Assembly: GCA_023258975.1 (NCBI GenBank)
Contig: JAHFRD010000009.1
Coordinates: forward strand, 62,001-126,000
From: Hydrogenophilales bacterium
GTDB lineage: Bacteria > Pseudomonadota > Gammaproteobacteria > Burkholderiales > Thiobacillaceae
Direction of reading: 5' to 3'
DNA: 64,000 nt
Under the pieces are notes generated by a model. That model made no database searches and had not been told where the DNA came from. It saw only the letters and a list, made by a program, of their open reading frames with translations. Position 1 is the stretch's first letter. The number at the start of each line of letters is the position of its first letter. Position numbers and translations under genes: made by a program. Positions 25,326 to 36,235 of the stretch are shown here, piece by piece.

Positions 25326-25385
25326 TGTAGCGCCGGCGTCTCGCCGGCGTCTGTGAAAAACGCCGGCGAGGACGCCGGCGCTACA
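25326..25385. repeat. Paired inverted repeat (TGTAGCGCCGGC family), rpe-gph intergenic
   Basis: This complete copy consists of two arms in inverse order, each a small hairpin (CGCCGGCGTCTCGCCGGCG), bounded by TGTAGCG and CGCTACA. It starts directly after the rpe stop codon and fills the gap to gph. The doublet of hairpins is the layout of REP/BIME-type elements. Confidence 0.8.
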
Positions 25386-25395
25386 AGGTTCCAAC

Positions 25396-26076
25396 ATGAA
25401 TTTCCCGCTTCCCCTGAAAGCCGTCGTCATCGACCTCGACGGCACTCTGCTCGATACCGCTCCCGACCTGGCCGACGCCGCGATGGCGATGGCCGCCGAT
25501 CTTGGCCTGCCCCCCATCGACCTGGCCGAAGTGAAGACCTACATCGGCAACGGCGTCTCCCGACTGGTGAAGCGCGTACTCACCCGCGACATGCACGCCG
25601 ACCCGGCACCGGAACTGTTCGCCCGCGCACTGCCGATCTACGAACGACACTATGCCGACTGGGTTTCGCGCAAGAGCCGCCCCTTCCCCGGCGTGGTCGA
25701 GGGCCTGCAAGCGATCAAGGCCAGCGGCGTGCATCTCGCCTGCATCACCAACAAGGCCGCGCGTTTCACCCATCCGCTGCTGAAAGACACCGGCCTGTTC
25801 GACTACTTCGAGCTGATTCTTTCCGGCGACACCCTGCCGGAGAAAAAGCCCTCGCCGCTGCCGCTCTACCATGCCTGCGCCGTGTTCGACTGTGAACCGA
25901 ACGAGTTGCTGTTGATCGGCGACTCGCTCAATGACGCCCAGGCCGCCCGCGCCGCCGGCTGCCCGGTGTTCTGCGTGCCCTATGGCTACAACCGTGGCCG
26001 CCCGGTGGAAGAACTGGATCTGGATGCCGTGGTGCCCAGCCTGCTCGAAGCCGCGAAGCTGATCGTGCAAAAATGA
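25396..26076 (+). CDS. gph: Phosphoglycolate phosphatase
   Basis: The 226-residue HAD hydrolase carries all four motifs: DLDGTLLDT (motif I), TNKAAR (II), PEKKPSPLPL (III lysine) and IGDSLNDAQAA (IV). The helical cap (about 20-85) and the rpe-gph-trpE order fit phosphoglycolate phosphatase, which removes 2-phosphoglycolate formed in DNA repair or by Rubisco oxygenation. It could also act on other small phosphates, as HAD specificity is hard to read from sequence. Confidence 0.88.
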   Translation: MNFPLPLKAVVIDLDGTLLDTAPDLADAAMAMAADLGLPPIDLAEVKTYIGNGVSRLVKRVLTRDMHADPAPELFARALPIYERHYADWVSRKSRPFPGVVEGLQAIKASGVHLACITNKAARFTHPLLKDTGLFDYFELILSGDTLPEKKPSPLPLYHACAVFDCEPNELLLIGDSLNDAQAARAAGCPVFCVPYGYNRGRPVEELDLDAVVPSLLEAAKLIVQK

Positions 26077-26180
26077 ATCTGAACCCTCTGGAAACCGGAA
26101 AGACGAAACCTCCGCGATGGCGCGGCTGAAACACGTCCACGTCCCGCGTTTCACATTTCCCCACTTTCCGGAGCCGCACC

Positions 26181-27677
26181 ATGTTCAACGAAGAAAAATT
26201 CAATAGCCTCGCCCGCCAGGGCTACAACCGCATCCCGGTCATCAAGCAACTGCCCGCCGACCTGGATACGCCGCTTTCGCTCTACCTGAAACTCGCCAAC
26301 GAGCCCTATTCCTACCTGCTGGAATCGGTGGTCGGCGGCGAGCGCTTCGGGCGCTATTCCTTCATCGGCCTGCCGGCGCGCACCGTGCTGCGGGTGCACG
26401 GCCATTTCGTCAGTGTCGAGACCAACGGCCTGCCGGTGGAGCAGAGCAATAGCGACGATCCCCTGGCCTTCATCGAAAATTACCTGGGGCGCTTCAAAGC
26501 CGCGCCGGTACCCGGCCTGCCGCGTTTTCCCGGCGGCTTGTGCGGCTACTTCGGCTATGACACGGTGCGCTATATCGAAAAGAAGCTGGCCGACACGCGC
26601 AAGCAAGACCTGGTCAACACCCCGGACATCCTGCTCCTGCTCAGTGATGAACTGGCGGTGGTGGACAACCTCTCCGGCCGCCTCACCCTGATCGTCTACG
26701 CCGACCCGCTGGAACCCAACGCCTACCTGAACGCGCATCTGCGCCTGAAGGAGTTGTCCCGGCGCTTGCTGCGTCCCGCCGTGCCACCCGGTGGCGGCGA
26801 AGGCAACGTCATCAAGGCGCAATCGGAGTTCGGCGAACAAGCCTTCAAGGACGCCGTGGTGCGCGCCAAGCGTTACATCACCGAGGGCGACGTCATGCAG
26901 GTGGTATTGAGCCAGCGCCTGAGCCGCCCATTCCACGCCCACCCGCTGTCGCTGTACCGGGCGCTGCGCGGCCTCAACCCCTCTCCCTACATGTTCTATT
27001 ACGACATGGGCGGCTTCCATGTGGTCGGCTCCTCACCGGAAATCCTGGTGCGCCTGGAAGACGACGGCGGTGGCGGCGGCAAACGCGTTACCGTCCGCCC
27101 CATCGCCGGCACGCGGCCGCGCGGCGCCACCCGCGAGGAAGATCAGCGTCTGGAAGCCGAACTCCTGGCCGATCCCAAGGAGCGCGCTGAACACGTCCAA
27201 CTCATGGACCTCGGCCGCAACGACGCCGGCCGCGTCGCCCAGGTCGGCACGGTGAAAGTCACCGAGAACATGACCATCGAGCGCTACTCACACGTCATGC
27301 ACATCGTCTCCAACGTCGAGGCCAGCCTGCGCCCGGAGATGAGCGCGATGGACGTGCTGCGCGCCACCTTCCCCGCCGGCACCGTCTCCGGCGCGCCGAA
27401 GATTCGGGCGATGGAAATCATCGACGAACTGGAGCCGACCAAACGCGGCGTCTATGCCGGCGCCGTCGGCTACCTCGGCTTCAACGGCGACATGGACGTC
27501 GCCATCGCCATCCGCACCGCCGTAGTCAAGGACAACGTCCTCTACATGCAGGCCGGCGCCGGCATCGTCGCCGACTCCGTACCCGAGAACGAATGGCTGG
27601 AAACCTGCAACAAGGCCCGCGCCGTGTTGCGCGCGGCGGAACTCGCGCAGGCGGGCTTCGAGAGCGAGGCGGATTAA
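26181..27677 (+). CDS. trpE: Anthranilate synthase component I
   Basis: The 498-residue protein converts chorismate to anthranilate with ammonia supplied by TrpG. The chorismate-binding domain is intact: [59 protein letters not shown] and [14 protein letters not shown]. The N-terminal tryptophan feedback site element LLES is present. No trpG, trpD or trpC follows; the next gene is RpfE-like, so the tryptophan genes are at least partly scattered. No leader peptide is evident in the 104-base gap upstream. Confidence 0.95.
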   Translation: MFNEEKFNSLARQGYNRIPVIKQLPADLDTPLSLYLKLANEPYSYLLESVVGGERFGRYSFIGLPARTVLRVHGHFVSVETNGLPVEQSNSDDPLAFIENYLGRFKAAPVPGLPRFPGGLCGYFGYDTVRYIEKKLADTRKQDLVNTPDILLLLSDELAVVDNLSGRLTLIVYADPLEPNAYLNAHLRLKELSRRLLRPAVPPGGGEGNVIKAQSEFGEQAFKDAVVRAKRYITEGDVMQVVLSQRLSRPFHAHPLSLYRALRGLNPSPYMFYYDMGGFHVVGSSPEILVRLEDDGGGGGKRVTVRPIAGTRPRGATREEDQRLEAELLADPKERAEHVQLMDLGRNDAGRVAQVGTVKVTENMTIERYSHVMHIVSNVEASLRPEMSAMDVLRATFPAGTVSGAPKIRAMEIIDELEPTKRGVYAGAVGYLGFNGDMDVAIAIRTAVVKDNVLYMQAGAGIVADSVPENEWLETCNKARAVLRAAELAQAGFESEAD

Positions 27678-27768
27678 CGTGGCATTCACCGCGCCACGGT
27701 GGGTTTCCTCATCGGGGGCGGCTTGACGAGCCCTAACCGGCTTCCAGGGAATCCAGGGCAATCCCCGC

Positions 27769-28734
27769 ATGCGTGAACTTCACCTCATCGTCCCCGGCCT
27801 GTCCGCCTGGCGCGACTCCCCGCACAGCGAGCCGACACCCATGCCGGGGCTGGGGCGGTTGCTGTCACGAGGGCGCTTCGAAGGCGGCGAAACCAGCCTG
27901 GCGGATGCGTTGTGCCAGGCATTCGCGGTCGCCCGGCAGGAGGACAGCCCGCTGGCGCCCATCACCGCCACCTACGACGGCCTGAATGCCAACGTGGGTT
28001 ACTGGCTGCGCGCGGACCCGGTGCATCTGCGTGTCGGCATGCGCGGCATGACCCTGCTGGACGCGGAGCATGTCGGATTGAGCATGGCGGAATCCGAGGC
28101 ACTGGCGGCCAGCCTCAAGCCCTTGTTCGAGGAAGCCGGCTGGCGCCTGCTGGCGCCCACGGCCGCGCGCTGGTATGGCCACCCCTCCCACGCCATCAAG
28201 CTGCGCACCACCCCCCTGGACAAGGTCGCCACGCGCCATGTGAATTCCGCCCTGCCGGTCGGACAAAGCGCGGCGCGGGTCATGCGTCTGGTCAACGACG
28301 CGCAAATCATTCTGCACGACCATGCGGTGAACCAGGCGCGCGAGCGGCGCGGGCAGGCGCCGATCAACAGCCTCTGGCTCTGGGGCGGCGGCGAGCGCGC
28401 GAAATCCGGCCGCCGATTCCAGCGGGTACTGGCGTGGCAGACGGAGGCGCTGGCGCTGGCTCGGTTGTCGGGTAGCCCAAGCGCGCCCTGTCCGGCGCGC
28501 CTGCGCGACGCGCCGCGCGCCGCCAGCACCTTGCTGGTGTTGCCTGAATTTCCCGCCGACGCCAGCGCGGCGGATGCCGCCAGGCTGGATGCCGATTGGT
28601 TCATGCCGCTGCTGCGCGGCTTGCGCATCGGCCGTTACCGGCGCGCCACCGTCACACTGACCGGCCCGGAAGGCGCCAGCGTGAGCCTGGGGATGCTGGA
28701 CGCCTGGAAGTTCTGGGGAGAGACGGTGAAGTGA
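27769..28734 (+). CDS. RpfE-like/COG4255 protein of unknown function
   Basis: The 321-residue soluble protein resembles the phosphoglycerate-mutase-like RpfE family found in beta- and gammaproteobacteria: it begins MRELHLIVPGL and carries ITATYDGLNANVGYWLRADPVHL and INSLWLWGGG. The family has no confirmed biochemical role; the N-terminal and GGG segments recall a binding fold of the alkaline phosphatase superfamily. It follows trpE by 91 bases on the same strand and converges with the GGDEF-EAL gene. Confidence 0.65.
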   Translation: MRELHLIVPGLSAWRDSPHSEPTPMPGLGRLLSRGRFEGGETSLADALCQAFAVARQEDSPLAPITATYDGLNANVGYWLRADPVHLRVGMRGMTLLDAEHVGLSMAESEALAASLKPLFEEAGWRLLAPTAARWYGHPSHAIKLRTTPLDKVATRHVNSALPVGQSAARVMRLVNDAQIILHDHAVNQARERRGQAPINSLWLWGGGERAKSGRRFQRVLAWQTEALALARLSGSPSAPCPARLRDAPRAASTLLVLPEFPADASAADAARLDADWFMPLLRGLRIGRYRRATVTLTGPEGASVSLGMLDAWKFWGETVK

Positions 28735-28755
28735 TGCCGACGCGGGGCGCGCGGA

Positions 28756-31464
28756 CTATCGCCGCTCCACCAGCCAGGCCGACAGGGCTTCCGCCGGCAT
28801 GGGACGGCCGGGGTGCCACCCCTGCAGGACGTCCACCCCCATTCCTTTGAGCCGTTCCGCCACTGCGGCGTCTTCCACGCCTTCGGCGACGGTTTCCAAC
28901 CCCAGGGTATCGGCCATGCCGACGATGGTCTGGATCAGGCGGGCGCCTTGTGGCTGCTCGATGCGGCGCACGAAGGCGATGTCGATCTTGAGTTCATGCA
29001 CGGGCAGGTCGTGCAATTGTGAAAGCGAGGAATAGCCGGTGCCGAAGTCGTCGATGGACAGGCGAAAACCGGCGTCACGCAGTTCCTTGAGGCGCTCGGC
29101 GGCGTACTCCACGTCCAGCAGGGCGATGGATTCGGTGATTTCCAGTGTCACCCGGCCCGGCACCAGGCCGTTTGCCTGGACATCATCCAGCAGTTTCTCG
29201 GTGAAATAAGGCATGAACAACTGGCGCTTGGAGAGGTTCACCGAAAGCGTGAGATCGTGTTCCTTCCAGCCTTGCATGTCATGCAGGGCGCGCAGCCAGA
29301 CCTGTTCGCCGAGGTCGCGGATGAGGCCGAGGTTTTCCGCCATCGGGATGAAGGTGGCGGGGCTGATCCAGCCCAGATCCGGCTCGTACCAGCGCGCCAG
29401 GGTCTCCACGCCATTGACGCGGCCGCTTTGGGCGGCGACCAGCGGCTGATAGTGGTTGCCGATGCGCTTGTCGCGTATGGCGGCGGCCAGACGTTGCTGG
29501 ATGTAAATCTCCTTCTTGCCCAGGCCCTTGTGGGCCATGTCGGCGAAGAATTGCAGATTGTTGCGGCCCTGCGCCTTGGCATAGAACATGGCCCGGTCGG
29601 CGTGCGCCAGGAGCAGTTCGCTGTTTTCCGCGTCATCCGGGAATACGGCGAAGCCGGCGCTGAAGGTGAGATTGAACTCGCTGTCTTCCACCGGCAGGGC
29701 CGCGCCGGTGGCTTCGCGCAGTTTCTCCGCCACTTCGCGGATGGCGTCGATGCCGGGCATGTCCGGCAGCAGCACGATGAATTCGTCGCCCCCCCAGCGC
29801 GCCAGGGTATCGCCGCTCCTGAGATGGAAGCGCAGACGCTGGCTCAACGCGATGAGCAACTGGTCGCCCATCTTGTGGCCGAGGCTGTCATTGACGTGTT
29901 TGAAGTGGTCGAGGTCGATGAAACCCAATGCCACCTTGCGCTGGTTGCGTTCGACCTGGCGTATGGCGACTTTCATGCGGTCTTCCAGCAGCACCCGGTT
30001 GGGCAGGCCGGTGAGCGCGTCGTGCAGGGCCATGTGGGTGATGCGGCGCTCCTGCAGATAACTCTGGGTGATGTCGCGCAGCACACCGCGCAGGCTGTCA
30101 CCACCCAGGTTGCCACCGGGGTTGCCACCAGGGTTGCCACCGAGGCTGCCACCCTCGGCGCGCACCAGACGCAGTTCCAGCCAGCGCTCTTCCTCGGCGC
30201 GCGGGGTAAGGCGCAGGCGGGTGCTGACCTGCTGTTTTTCCCGGCGGGCCAGCGCCGCGACCAGGGCGGTAAGCACCGGCGTGTCCTCGGGATCGAGGTA
30301 TTCGGCCAGCATCTGGCCAGTGACATCCGCGTCGATGCCGGTGACTTTGCGCCAGCCGGAACTCACTCGCGTGATGCGCCCCGCCAAGTCCAGTTCCACC
30401 ACGGCTTCTTCCAGCATGTCCAGGGTTTGCAGATGCGCGGCCTGTTCCGCGTGGCGTCTTTCCGCCTCTTCCATGAGGCTGTCCAGGGCCAGGCCGAGAC
30501 GGCCCATTTCATCCTGGCGCGGCGTCAGTCTTTCCAGCGTCTGGCGCACAGCGGGGGAACGCTGGAACTGCACCAGGAAGGAACCGGCCGCGCGACTCAA
30601 GGATTCGATCTCGCGCAGGTGGGCGCGCATGCCGCGCCCGAGGCCGAACCAGATCAGCAGCAGCAGCGACAGGGTGAGAACGGCCGCGCCGGACATCACC
30701 GTATAGGGAGAAACCAGGGAATCCAGGGGATGCCGGATGATGAGGAGAGGCGCGTCCGGCCCCTCGTTTTCCTGCAAGGGAAGCGAGGCTTGCAGGGTTG
30801 CGCCATCCGCCAGGCGGCCATTCAGGCTGGCATCGAGCGGGGTGCCCAATCCCGCCGCGCCCAGGGAGCTTGCCAACGTCTGCCCGCTCTGGCGCAGGAA
30901 TACCGCATCGGTGCCGCGCGCCAGGTGGGAGAGCAGGCCGTTATCCAGAGCGCGCGCGAACAGGGCCATGCCCTGGCCTTCCTTCCCCAGCCAGATGGGC
31001 ATGCGGGTGACGGCATAGACCGTTTCCGTGTCCGCGCAGTGGCTGCGCACATGCAGGTCGTTCAGGTTCAGGCTGTCCAGGAGCATGGCCTGGCAGCCGA
31101 TGCTGAACACCTGCGTGCCATCCGAGGTAACCAGCAATACGCCCTCGAAAGCGCGGCTTTCGGCCTGGGCATTGAAGAAGGCGCGCAAGCGGGCCTGGCG
31201 CTGCTCGCCGTCGAGCTCGCCGATGCGCATGAATTCGATCTGCGCCTTGATGCGCCGCGCGGTTTTCTCCCAATCCTGCCGGGTGTCCAGCAGTTTGGCG
31301 CGGTAATCGCGCAGCGTCTGCTCGTGGCTGCGCGCGGCGTAGGCATTCGCCACCTCCTGCCAGGCCAGCCAGGCCGCCGCCATCGCCAGCAAGGCGGCGA
31401 AAAGGCTGACAGCGAACAGCAAGCGGTTGCCGCGATGGAGCAGGGAAACACGAGGCTGCGGCAT
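28756..31464 (-). CDS. Membrane-anchored PAS-GGDEF-EAL cyclic-di-GMP enzyme
   Basis: The 902-residue protein has a helix at about 13-35, an extracytoplasmic sensor (36-250), a second helix (256-275), a HAMP-like linker, a PAS domain (345-460), GGDEF (470-640) and EAL (650-902). The diguanylate cyclase site GGDEF is intact at 558-562, with an RxxD inhibitory site (R549-D552) five residues before it. In the EAL domain the signature is ETL (687-689), but NLSKRQL, EITES, DDFGTGYSS (D805/D806), LKID and ETVAEGVED are present, so phosphodiesterase activity remains likely. The PAS domain carries a Gly-Asn-Pro repeat. I chose 31464 as start because the upstream extension is not membrane-like. Confidence 0.9.
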   Translation of the reverse strand: MPQPRVSLLHRGNRLLFAVSLFAALLAMAAAWLAWQEVANAYAARSHEQTLRDYRAKLLDTRQDWEKTARRIKAQIEFMRIGELDGEQRQARLRAFFNAQAESRAFEGVLLVTSDGTQVFSIGCQAMLLDSLNLNDLHVRSHCADTETVYAVTRMPIWLGKEGQGMALFARALDNGLLSHLARGTDAVFLRQSGQTLASSLGAAGLGTPLDASLNGRLADGATLQASLPLQENEGPDAPLLIIRHPLDSLVSPYTVMSGAAVLTLSLLLLIWFGLGRGMRAHLREIESLSRAAGSFLVQFQRSPAVRQTLERLTPRQDEMGRLGLALDSLMEEAERRHAEQAAHLQTLDMLEEAVVELDLAGRITRVSSGWRKVTGIDADVTGQMLAEYLDPEDTPVLTALVAALARREKQQVSTRLRLTPRAEEERWLELRLVRAEGGSLGGNPGGNPGGNLGGDSLRGVLRDITQSYLQERRITHMALHDALTGLPNRVLLEDRMKVAIRQVERNQRKVALGFIDLDHFKHVNDSLGHKMGDQLLIALSQRLRFHLRSGDTLARWGGDEFIVLLPDMPGIDAIREVAEKLREATGAALPVEDSEFNLTFSAGFAVFPDDAENSELLLAHADRAMFYAKAQGRNNLQFFADMAHKGLGKKEIYIQQRLAAAIRDKRIGNHYQPLVAAQSGRVNGVETLARWYEPDLGWISPATFIPMAENLGLIRDLGEQVWLRALHDMQGWKEHDLTLSVNLSKRQLFMPYFTEKLLDDVQANGLVPGRVTLEITESIALLDVEYAAERLKELRDAGFRLSIDDFGTGYSSLSQLHDLPVHELKIDIAFVRRIEQPQGARLIQTIVGMADTLGLETVAEGVEDAAVAERLKGMGVDVLQGWHPGRPMPAEALSAWLVERR
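30101..30160 (+). repeat. 12-base imperfect tandem repeat inside the GGDEF-EAL gene
   Basis: Five units (CCACCCAGGTTG, CCACCGGGGTTG, CCACCAGGGTTG, CCACCGAGGCTG, CCACCCTCGGCG) encode a Gly-Gly-Asn-rich insertion at about residues 438-456 of the protein on the minus strand. The units resemble those at 57850. Confidence 0.65.
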
Positions 31465-31757
31465 GGTCAGCGCATGACCGCTGAAAGGCACGCACAATCT
31501 GGATGACGCAAAACCACCTCCTCCAATCCCGAATATTCTTGTGGGTAGCCGGCATTTCGTGAGCCGACATTCTTTTTTCTTGCACGGATTGCGCGGCGGG
31601 TAGCCGAAACGGCAAGCACACCCCGCAAGACCGCGACTATAACGCGCTCGCCACCGGGTAAACCGGGTCGTTCGAGAAAACCCGCGCCGCTCTCGAAACC
31701 GGGCAACCACGCAATGGCTTGTGGCGACGCGGGCTTCGCCCGACGGATTACCCGCCC

Positions 31758-32879
31758 CTACAGGAGTACCAGGTTATCGCGGTGGATGAGTTCCGCTTCA
31801 TCCATGTAACCGAGAAGGGATTCGATCCGGCTGCTTGGTTGCCGCGCGATACGGCGGGCCTCGTCGGAGCCGTAGTTGACCAGGCCACGCGCGATGTCGC
31901 GCCCATCCGAGTCGATGCAGGCCACCACTTCGCCGCGATGGAAGTCGCCGACGACGCCCGCCACTCCGATGGGCAGCAGGCTCTTTCCCTGCTCGCGCAG
32001 GGCGCGCGCCGCGCCCTCGTCCAGCTTCAGACGGCCACGTACTTGCAGGTGATCGGCCAGCCACTGGCGGCGCGCGGCCAGCGGCGCGTCGCGGGCGAGA
32101 AGTTGCGTACCGAGTGCTTCGCCCGCGCCCAGGCGCGCCAGGACATCGTCCTCGCGGCCGCTGACGATGACCGTGTGCGCGCCGCTGCGGGCGGCGCGTT
32201 TGGCGGCGAGTACCTTGGTCAACATGCCGCCGGTGCCGACGCTGGAACCGGCGCCGCCCGCCATCGCTTCCAGATCCGCGCTACCGGCCACCGCCTCATG
32301 GATGAACTCGGCGTCGGGATTCCCGCGCGGGTCGGCGCTGTAGAGGCCGCGCTGGTCGGTGAGGATGATCAGGGCATCGGCCTCGATCAGATTGGCCACC
32401 AGGGCGCCCAGGGTATCGTTGTCACCCACCTTGATTTCCTCGGTGGTGACGGTGTCGTTCTCGTTGATGATCGGGATGACCTTGAGTTCCAGAAGCGTGC
32501 GCAGGGTGGAACGGGCATTCAGGTAGCGCTCGCGGTCGGCGAGATCGGCATGGGTGAGCAGAACCTGCGCGGTGCGCAGGCCATGCGCGCGAAAACTGCG
32601 TTCATAGGCCTCGATCAGGCCCATCTGGCCGACGGCGGCGGCGGCCTGGAGTTCGTTGAGCGCGGCCGGGCGGCGCGTCCAGCCCAGGCGACTGATGCCT
32701 TCGGCGATGGCGCCGCTGGAAACCAGCACGATCTCCTTGCCCAGTTCGGTGAGCTTGGCAATCTGCGCCGACCACAGCGCCAGGCGCTCATGGTCGAGGC
32801 CGCGTCCCTCGTTGGTGACCAGGCTGCTGCCGACTTTCACCACCAGGCGGCGGGCATCGGCCACGACGGAACGATTCAT
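31758..32879 (-). CDS. proB: Glutamate 5-kinase
   Basis: The 373-residue protein phosphorylates glutamate in the first step of proline synthesis. The amino-acid kinase domain has [33 protein letters not shown] and GTGGMLTK; a C-terminal PUA domain (about 280-373) follows. I chose the ATG at 32879 because GAGGGA lies about seven bases before it; an in-frame GTG six codons upstream is less likely. It is the last gene of the rplU-rpmA-obg-proB group, separated from obg by an inverted repeat. The partner proA is not in the window. Confidence 0.95.
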   Translation of the reverse strand: MNRSVVADARRLVVKVGSSLVTNEGRGLDHERLALWSAQIAKLTELGKEIVLVSSGAIAEGISRLGWTRRPAALNELQAAAAVGQMGLIEAYERSFRAHGLRTAQVLLTHADLADRERYLNARSTLRTLLELKVIPIINENDTVTTEEIKVGDNDTLGALVANLIEADALIILTDQRGLYSADPRGNPDAEFIHEAVAGSADLEAMAGGAGSSVGTGGMLTKVLAAKRAARSGAHTVIVSGREDDVLARLGAGEALGTQLLARDAPLAARRQWLADHLQVRGRLKLDEGAARALREQGKSLLPIGVAGVVGDFHRGEVVACIDSDGRDIARGLVNYGSDEARRIARQPSSRIESLLGYMDEAELIHRDNLVLL

Positions 32880-32900
32880 GCGGAATCCCTCGGCCACTAA

Positions 32901-32959
32901 TGTAGCGCCGGCGTCTCGCCGGCTGTATTTAAGGACGCCGGCGAGACGCCGGCGCTACA
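32901..32959. repeat. Paired inverted repeat (TGTAGCGCCGGC family), obg-proB intergenic
   Basis: A full copy with GTCTC and GAGAC arm loops and an 11-base middle lies between the obg stop codon and proB. It may stabilise or end the obg message. Confidence 0.8.
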
Positions 32960-32964
32960 GGAAC

Positions 32965-34053
<1,089 letters not shown>

Positions 34054-34074
34054 CCTGCGGGATGGCGGATGGGC

Positions 34075-34338
34075 TTACGCCGCGACCGGCACCACATTGA
34101 CCGTGCGGCGCTGACGCTCGCCCTTCACGGTGAATTCGACCACGCCGTCCACTTTCGCGAACAGGGTGTAGTCCTTGCCCACGCCGACGTTCATGCCGGG
34201 GTGGAACTGGGTGCCGCGCTGGCGTACCAGAATGTTGCCGGCGGGCACAAACTGGCCGCCGTAACGCTTCACACCCAGCATCTTCGGGTTGGAATCGCGG
34301 CCGTTGCGGGAACTGCCGCCTGCTTTCTTGTGTGCCAT
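34075..34338 (-). CDS. rpmA: 50S ribosomal protein L27
   Basis: The 87-residue protein begins [20 protein letters not shown], the standard L27 start, and shows the conserved [17 protein letters not shown] core. It binds near the peptidyl transferase centre. It follows rplU by 18 bases. Confidence 0.98.
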   Translation of the reverse strand: MAHKKAGGSSRNGRDSNPKMLGVKRYGGQFVPAGNILVRQRGTQFHPGMNVGVGKDYTLFAKVDGVVEFTVKGERQRRTVNVVPVAA

Positions 34339-34356
34339 GTCTGTCTGCTCCTGCTA

Positions 34357-34668
34357 TCAGATGGAAATGCCGTCGATGCGGATTTCCGTGTAGTTCTGAC
34401 GATGTCCCTGGGTCTTGCGGTAGTGCTTGCGGCGCCGCATCTTGAAAATCATCACCTTGACGCCACGGCCATGCGACAGCACGGTTGCCTTGACGGAAGC
34501 GCCGGCCACCATCGGGGCGCCGACCTTGATGTCTTCACCGTCGGCCACCATGAGCACGTCCGTGATCTCGACTTCACCACCCACTTCCACGGGCAGGGTC
34601 TCCACCTTCAGCTTGCCGCCGGTAGATACCTTGTATTGTTTACCACCGGTTTTGATCACCGCGTACAT
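34357..34668 (-). CDS. rplU: 50S ribosomal protein L21
   Basis: The 103-residue protein [20 protein letters not shown] is the standard L21, ending [29 protein letters not shown] lies about seven bases before the ATG at 34668; an in-frame ATG four codons further up is disfavoured because it would overlap that site. It heads the rplU-rpmA unit. Confidence 0.98.
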   Translation of the reverse strand: MYAVIKTGGKQYKVSTGGKLKVETLPVEVGGEVEITDVLMVADGEDIKVGAPMVAGASVKATVLSHGRGVKVMIFKMRRRKHYRKTQGHRQNYTEIRIDGISI

Positions 34669-34708
34669 GCCTATCTCCAAAAATCTGGGCTAATCCGGAA
34701 AACGCGGC

Positions 34709-34737
34709 ATTCTATGGGAAGCGGCGGCAGATTGCAA
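34709..34737 (-). promoter_or_regulatory. Promoter of rplU-rpmA
   Basis: TTGCAA (34732-34737) and TAGAAT (34709-34714) are exactly 17 bases apart on the minus strand, about 40 bases before the rplU start codon, a close match to a sigma-70 promoter. Confidence 0.65.
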
Positions 34738-34782
34738 ACCACGGGTATATTGCGCGAACCCGATTCCGGTAATTTCCACGAC

Positions 34783-35190
34783 ATGACCACACCTTCCTTG
34801 CCGCGCCGCCTGGCCTGCCTTGTTTACGAGGCGATGTTGCTGGCGGCGGTACTGTTCGTCGCCGGCGCGCCTTTCGTGGCGTTGACCCAGGCGCTGCCTC
34901 TGGCCGTGTTCCGACTACTCGTCTGGTGCTACTGGCTGTTGGTCGCCGGGGGCTACTTCACCGTGTTCTGGCGGCGCGGCCAGACGCTGGCCATGAAGAC
35001 CTGGCGCATCCGCCTGGAATCCGTGGCGGGAACCCCGCTCACCGCCCGGCAGGCCGTAAAACGCTACCTGCTTGCCTGTCTGCTGTTCCCCATCTCCTGG
35101 GCCTGGGCCCTGTTCGCGGCCGACCGCCAGTTTCTTCATGACCGCCTGGCGGGCACCCGCCTGGTCAGCGCCGCTCCATCCACCAGATAG
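34783..35190 (+). CDS. RDD-family membrane protein
   Basis: The 135-residue inner-membrane protein has two N-terminal helices, then the RDD-type pattern RGQTLAMKTWRIRLESVAG and ends DRLAGTRLV, as in RDD proteins. These are small membrane proteins of unclear function. The start at 34783 follows a likely untranslated region; the open frame runs further upstream over rplU but is not coding there. The 3' end overlaps the lptG 3' end by 26 bases. Confidence 0.8.
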   Translation: MTTPSLPRRLACLVYEAMLLAAVLFVAGAPFVALTQALPLAVFRLLVWCYWLLVAGGYFTVFWRRGQTLAMKTWRIRLESVAGTPLTARQAVKRYLLACLLFPISWAWALFAADRQFLHDRLAGTRLVSAAPSTR

Positions 35191-36235
35191 CGAGGCCGGC
35201 CGCCAGACCGAACGCGAGGACCGGAGCCGACGCGGATAGCGGAGCCGGCCAGTCCTGCAACTGCGCGAACTGGGCGGACAGCCGGTTGGCGAGATGGAAG
35301 CCCAGTCCCAGCAGGATGCCCAGGAGCAGGCGACCGCCCGCCCCGCCCACCCGCGGTGGCCGATAGGCGAAGGCCAGGGCCAACAGCAACATCACCGGCG
35401 CGGCCAGCGGATAAGTCACCTTGTTCCAGAAAGCGATGATGTAGCGCTGCGCATCCTGCCGGTTCTGCGTCAAATGATGGATGTAGGAATACAGCGTGGC
35501 CATCGACATGCGTTGCGGGGAAACCATCAGCACCGCCAGGAGATCGGGCGTCACCGACGAGGCCCAATTCCGGTCAGCCAGGCGCAGTGTGCGGGTTCCA
35601 CCCTCGCCAAGACGGGTTTCCGTCACCCGCCGCAACACCCAGTTGCCGTCACGCCATTCGGCGGATTCGGCGCGCAGCAGCGAGCGCAACCTGAAGCGCT
35701 CGTCAAAGGCGTACAAACGCACATCCAGCAGGCTGGCATCGGGTCGCATTTCGCGGATGTTGATGAACGTCGCGCCGTCTTTCGCCCATACGCCGGTCTG
35801 AAACTCCTTGGCCACGACCCCGCTGGTGGCGCGCAATTTGAGCTGTTGCGCGGCGCGTTCGGCGGGAGGAGTGACGTACTCGCCGAGCAACAAGGCAAGA
35901 AAACCGATCAGCAGCCCCACGCTCATCATCCAGGCCGCCAGGCGGGAGGCGGACAAACCACCCGTGCGCATCACGCTGAATTCCGAACTGAGCGCCAGCC
36001 GGTTCCAGGCAAACAGCCCTCCCACGAGGACGGCGACCGGAACCAGTTCATTCAAGCGGCCCGGGATATTGAGCGCGACGAACACGGTGGCGAGCAGCGG
36101 GGTATAGGTTTCCGGATGGGCCTCCGACATTTCGTGAATGAAGTCGAAAAAGGAGAACATGCCGGTGAGCGCCAGCGCGGCGAGGGCGCTGGCACCGATG
36201 ATTTCCCGGGAAACGTAGCGAAACAGGAGGCTCAT
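35165..36235 (-). CDS. lptG: LPS export ABC transporter permease LptG
   Basis: The 356-residue YjgP/YjgQ-family permease has three helices at each end flanking a periplasmic beta-jellyroll domain (about 100-270) and works with LptF and LptB2 to extract LPS from the inner membrane. It begins MSLLFRYVSREIIGASALAAL and overlaps the lptF stop as ATGA, which fixes the start at 36235 rather than an upstream start inside lptF. Confidence 0.93.
   Translation of the reverse strand: MSLLFRYVSREIIGASALAALALTGMFSFFDFIHEMSEAHPETYTPLLATVFVALNIPGRLNELVPVAVLVGGLFAWNRLALSSEFSVMRTGGLSASRLAAWMMSVGLLIGFLALLLGEYVTPPAERAAQQLKLRATSGVVAKEFQTGVWAKDGATFINIREMRPDASLLDVRLYAFDERFRLRSLLRAESAEWRDGNWVLRRVTETRLGEGGTRTLRLADRNWASSVTPDLLAVLMVSPQRMSMATLYSYIHHLTQNRQDAQRYIIAFWNKVTYPLAAPVMLLLALAFAYRPPRVGGAGGRLLLGILLGLGFHLANRLSAQFAQLQDWPAPLSASAPVLAFGLAAGLAIWWMERR

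Noticed and set aside
31465-31757. A GEMM-like motif (GGTAGCC) before the GGDEF-EAL gene
   Set aside because: Only short fragments such as GGGTAGCCG occur; the ordered aptamer core (GGGCAAA, GAAA hairpin, CGCAAAGCC) is absent.
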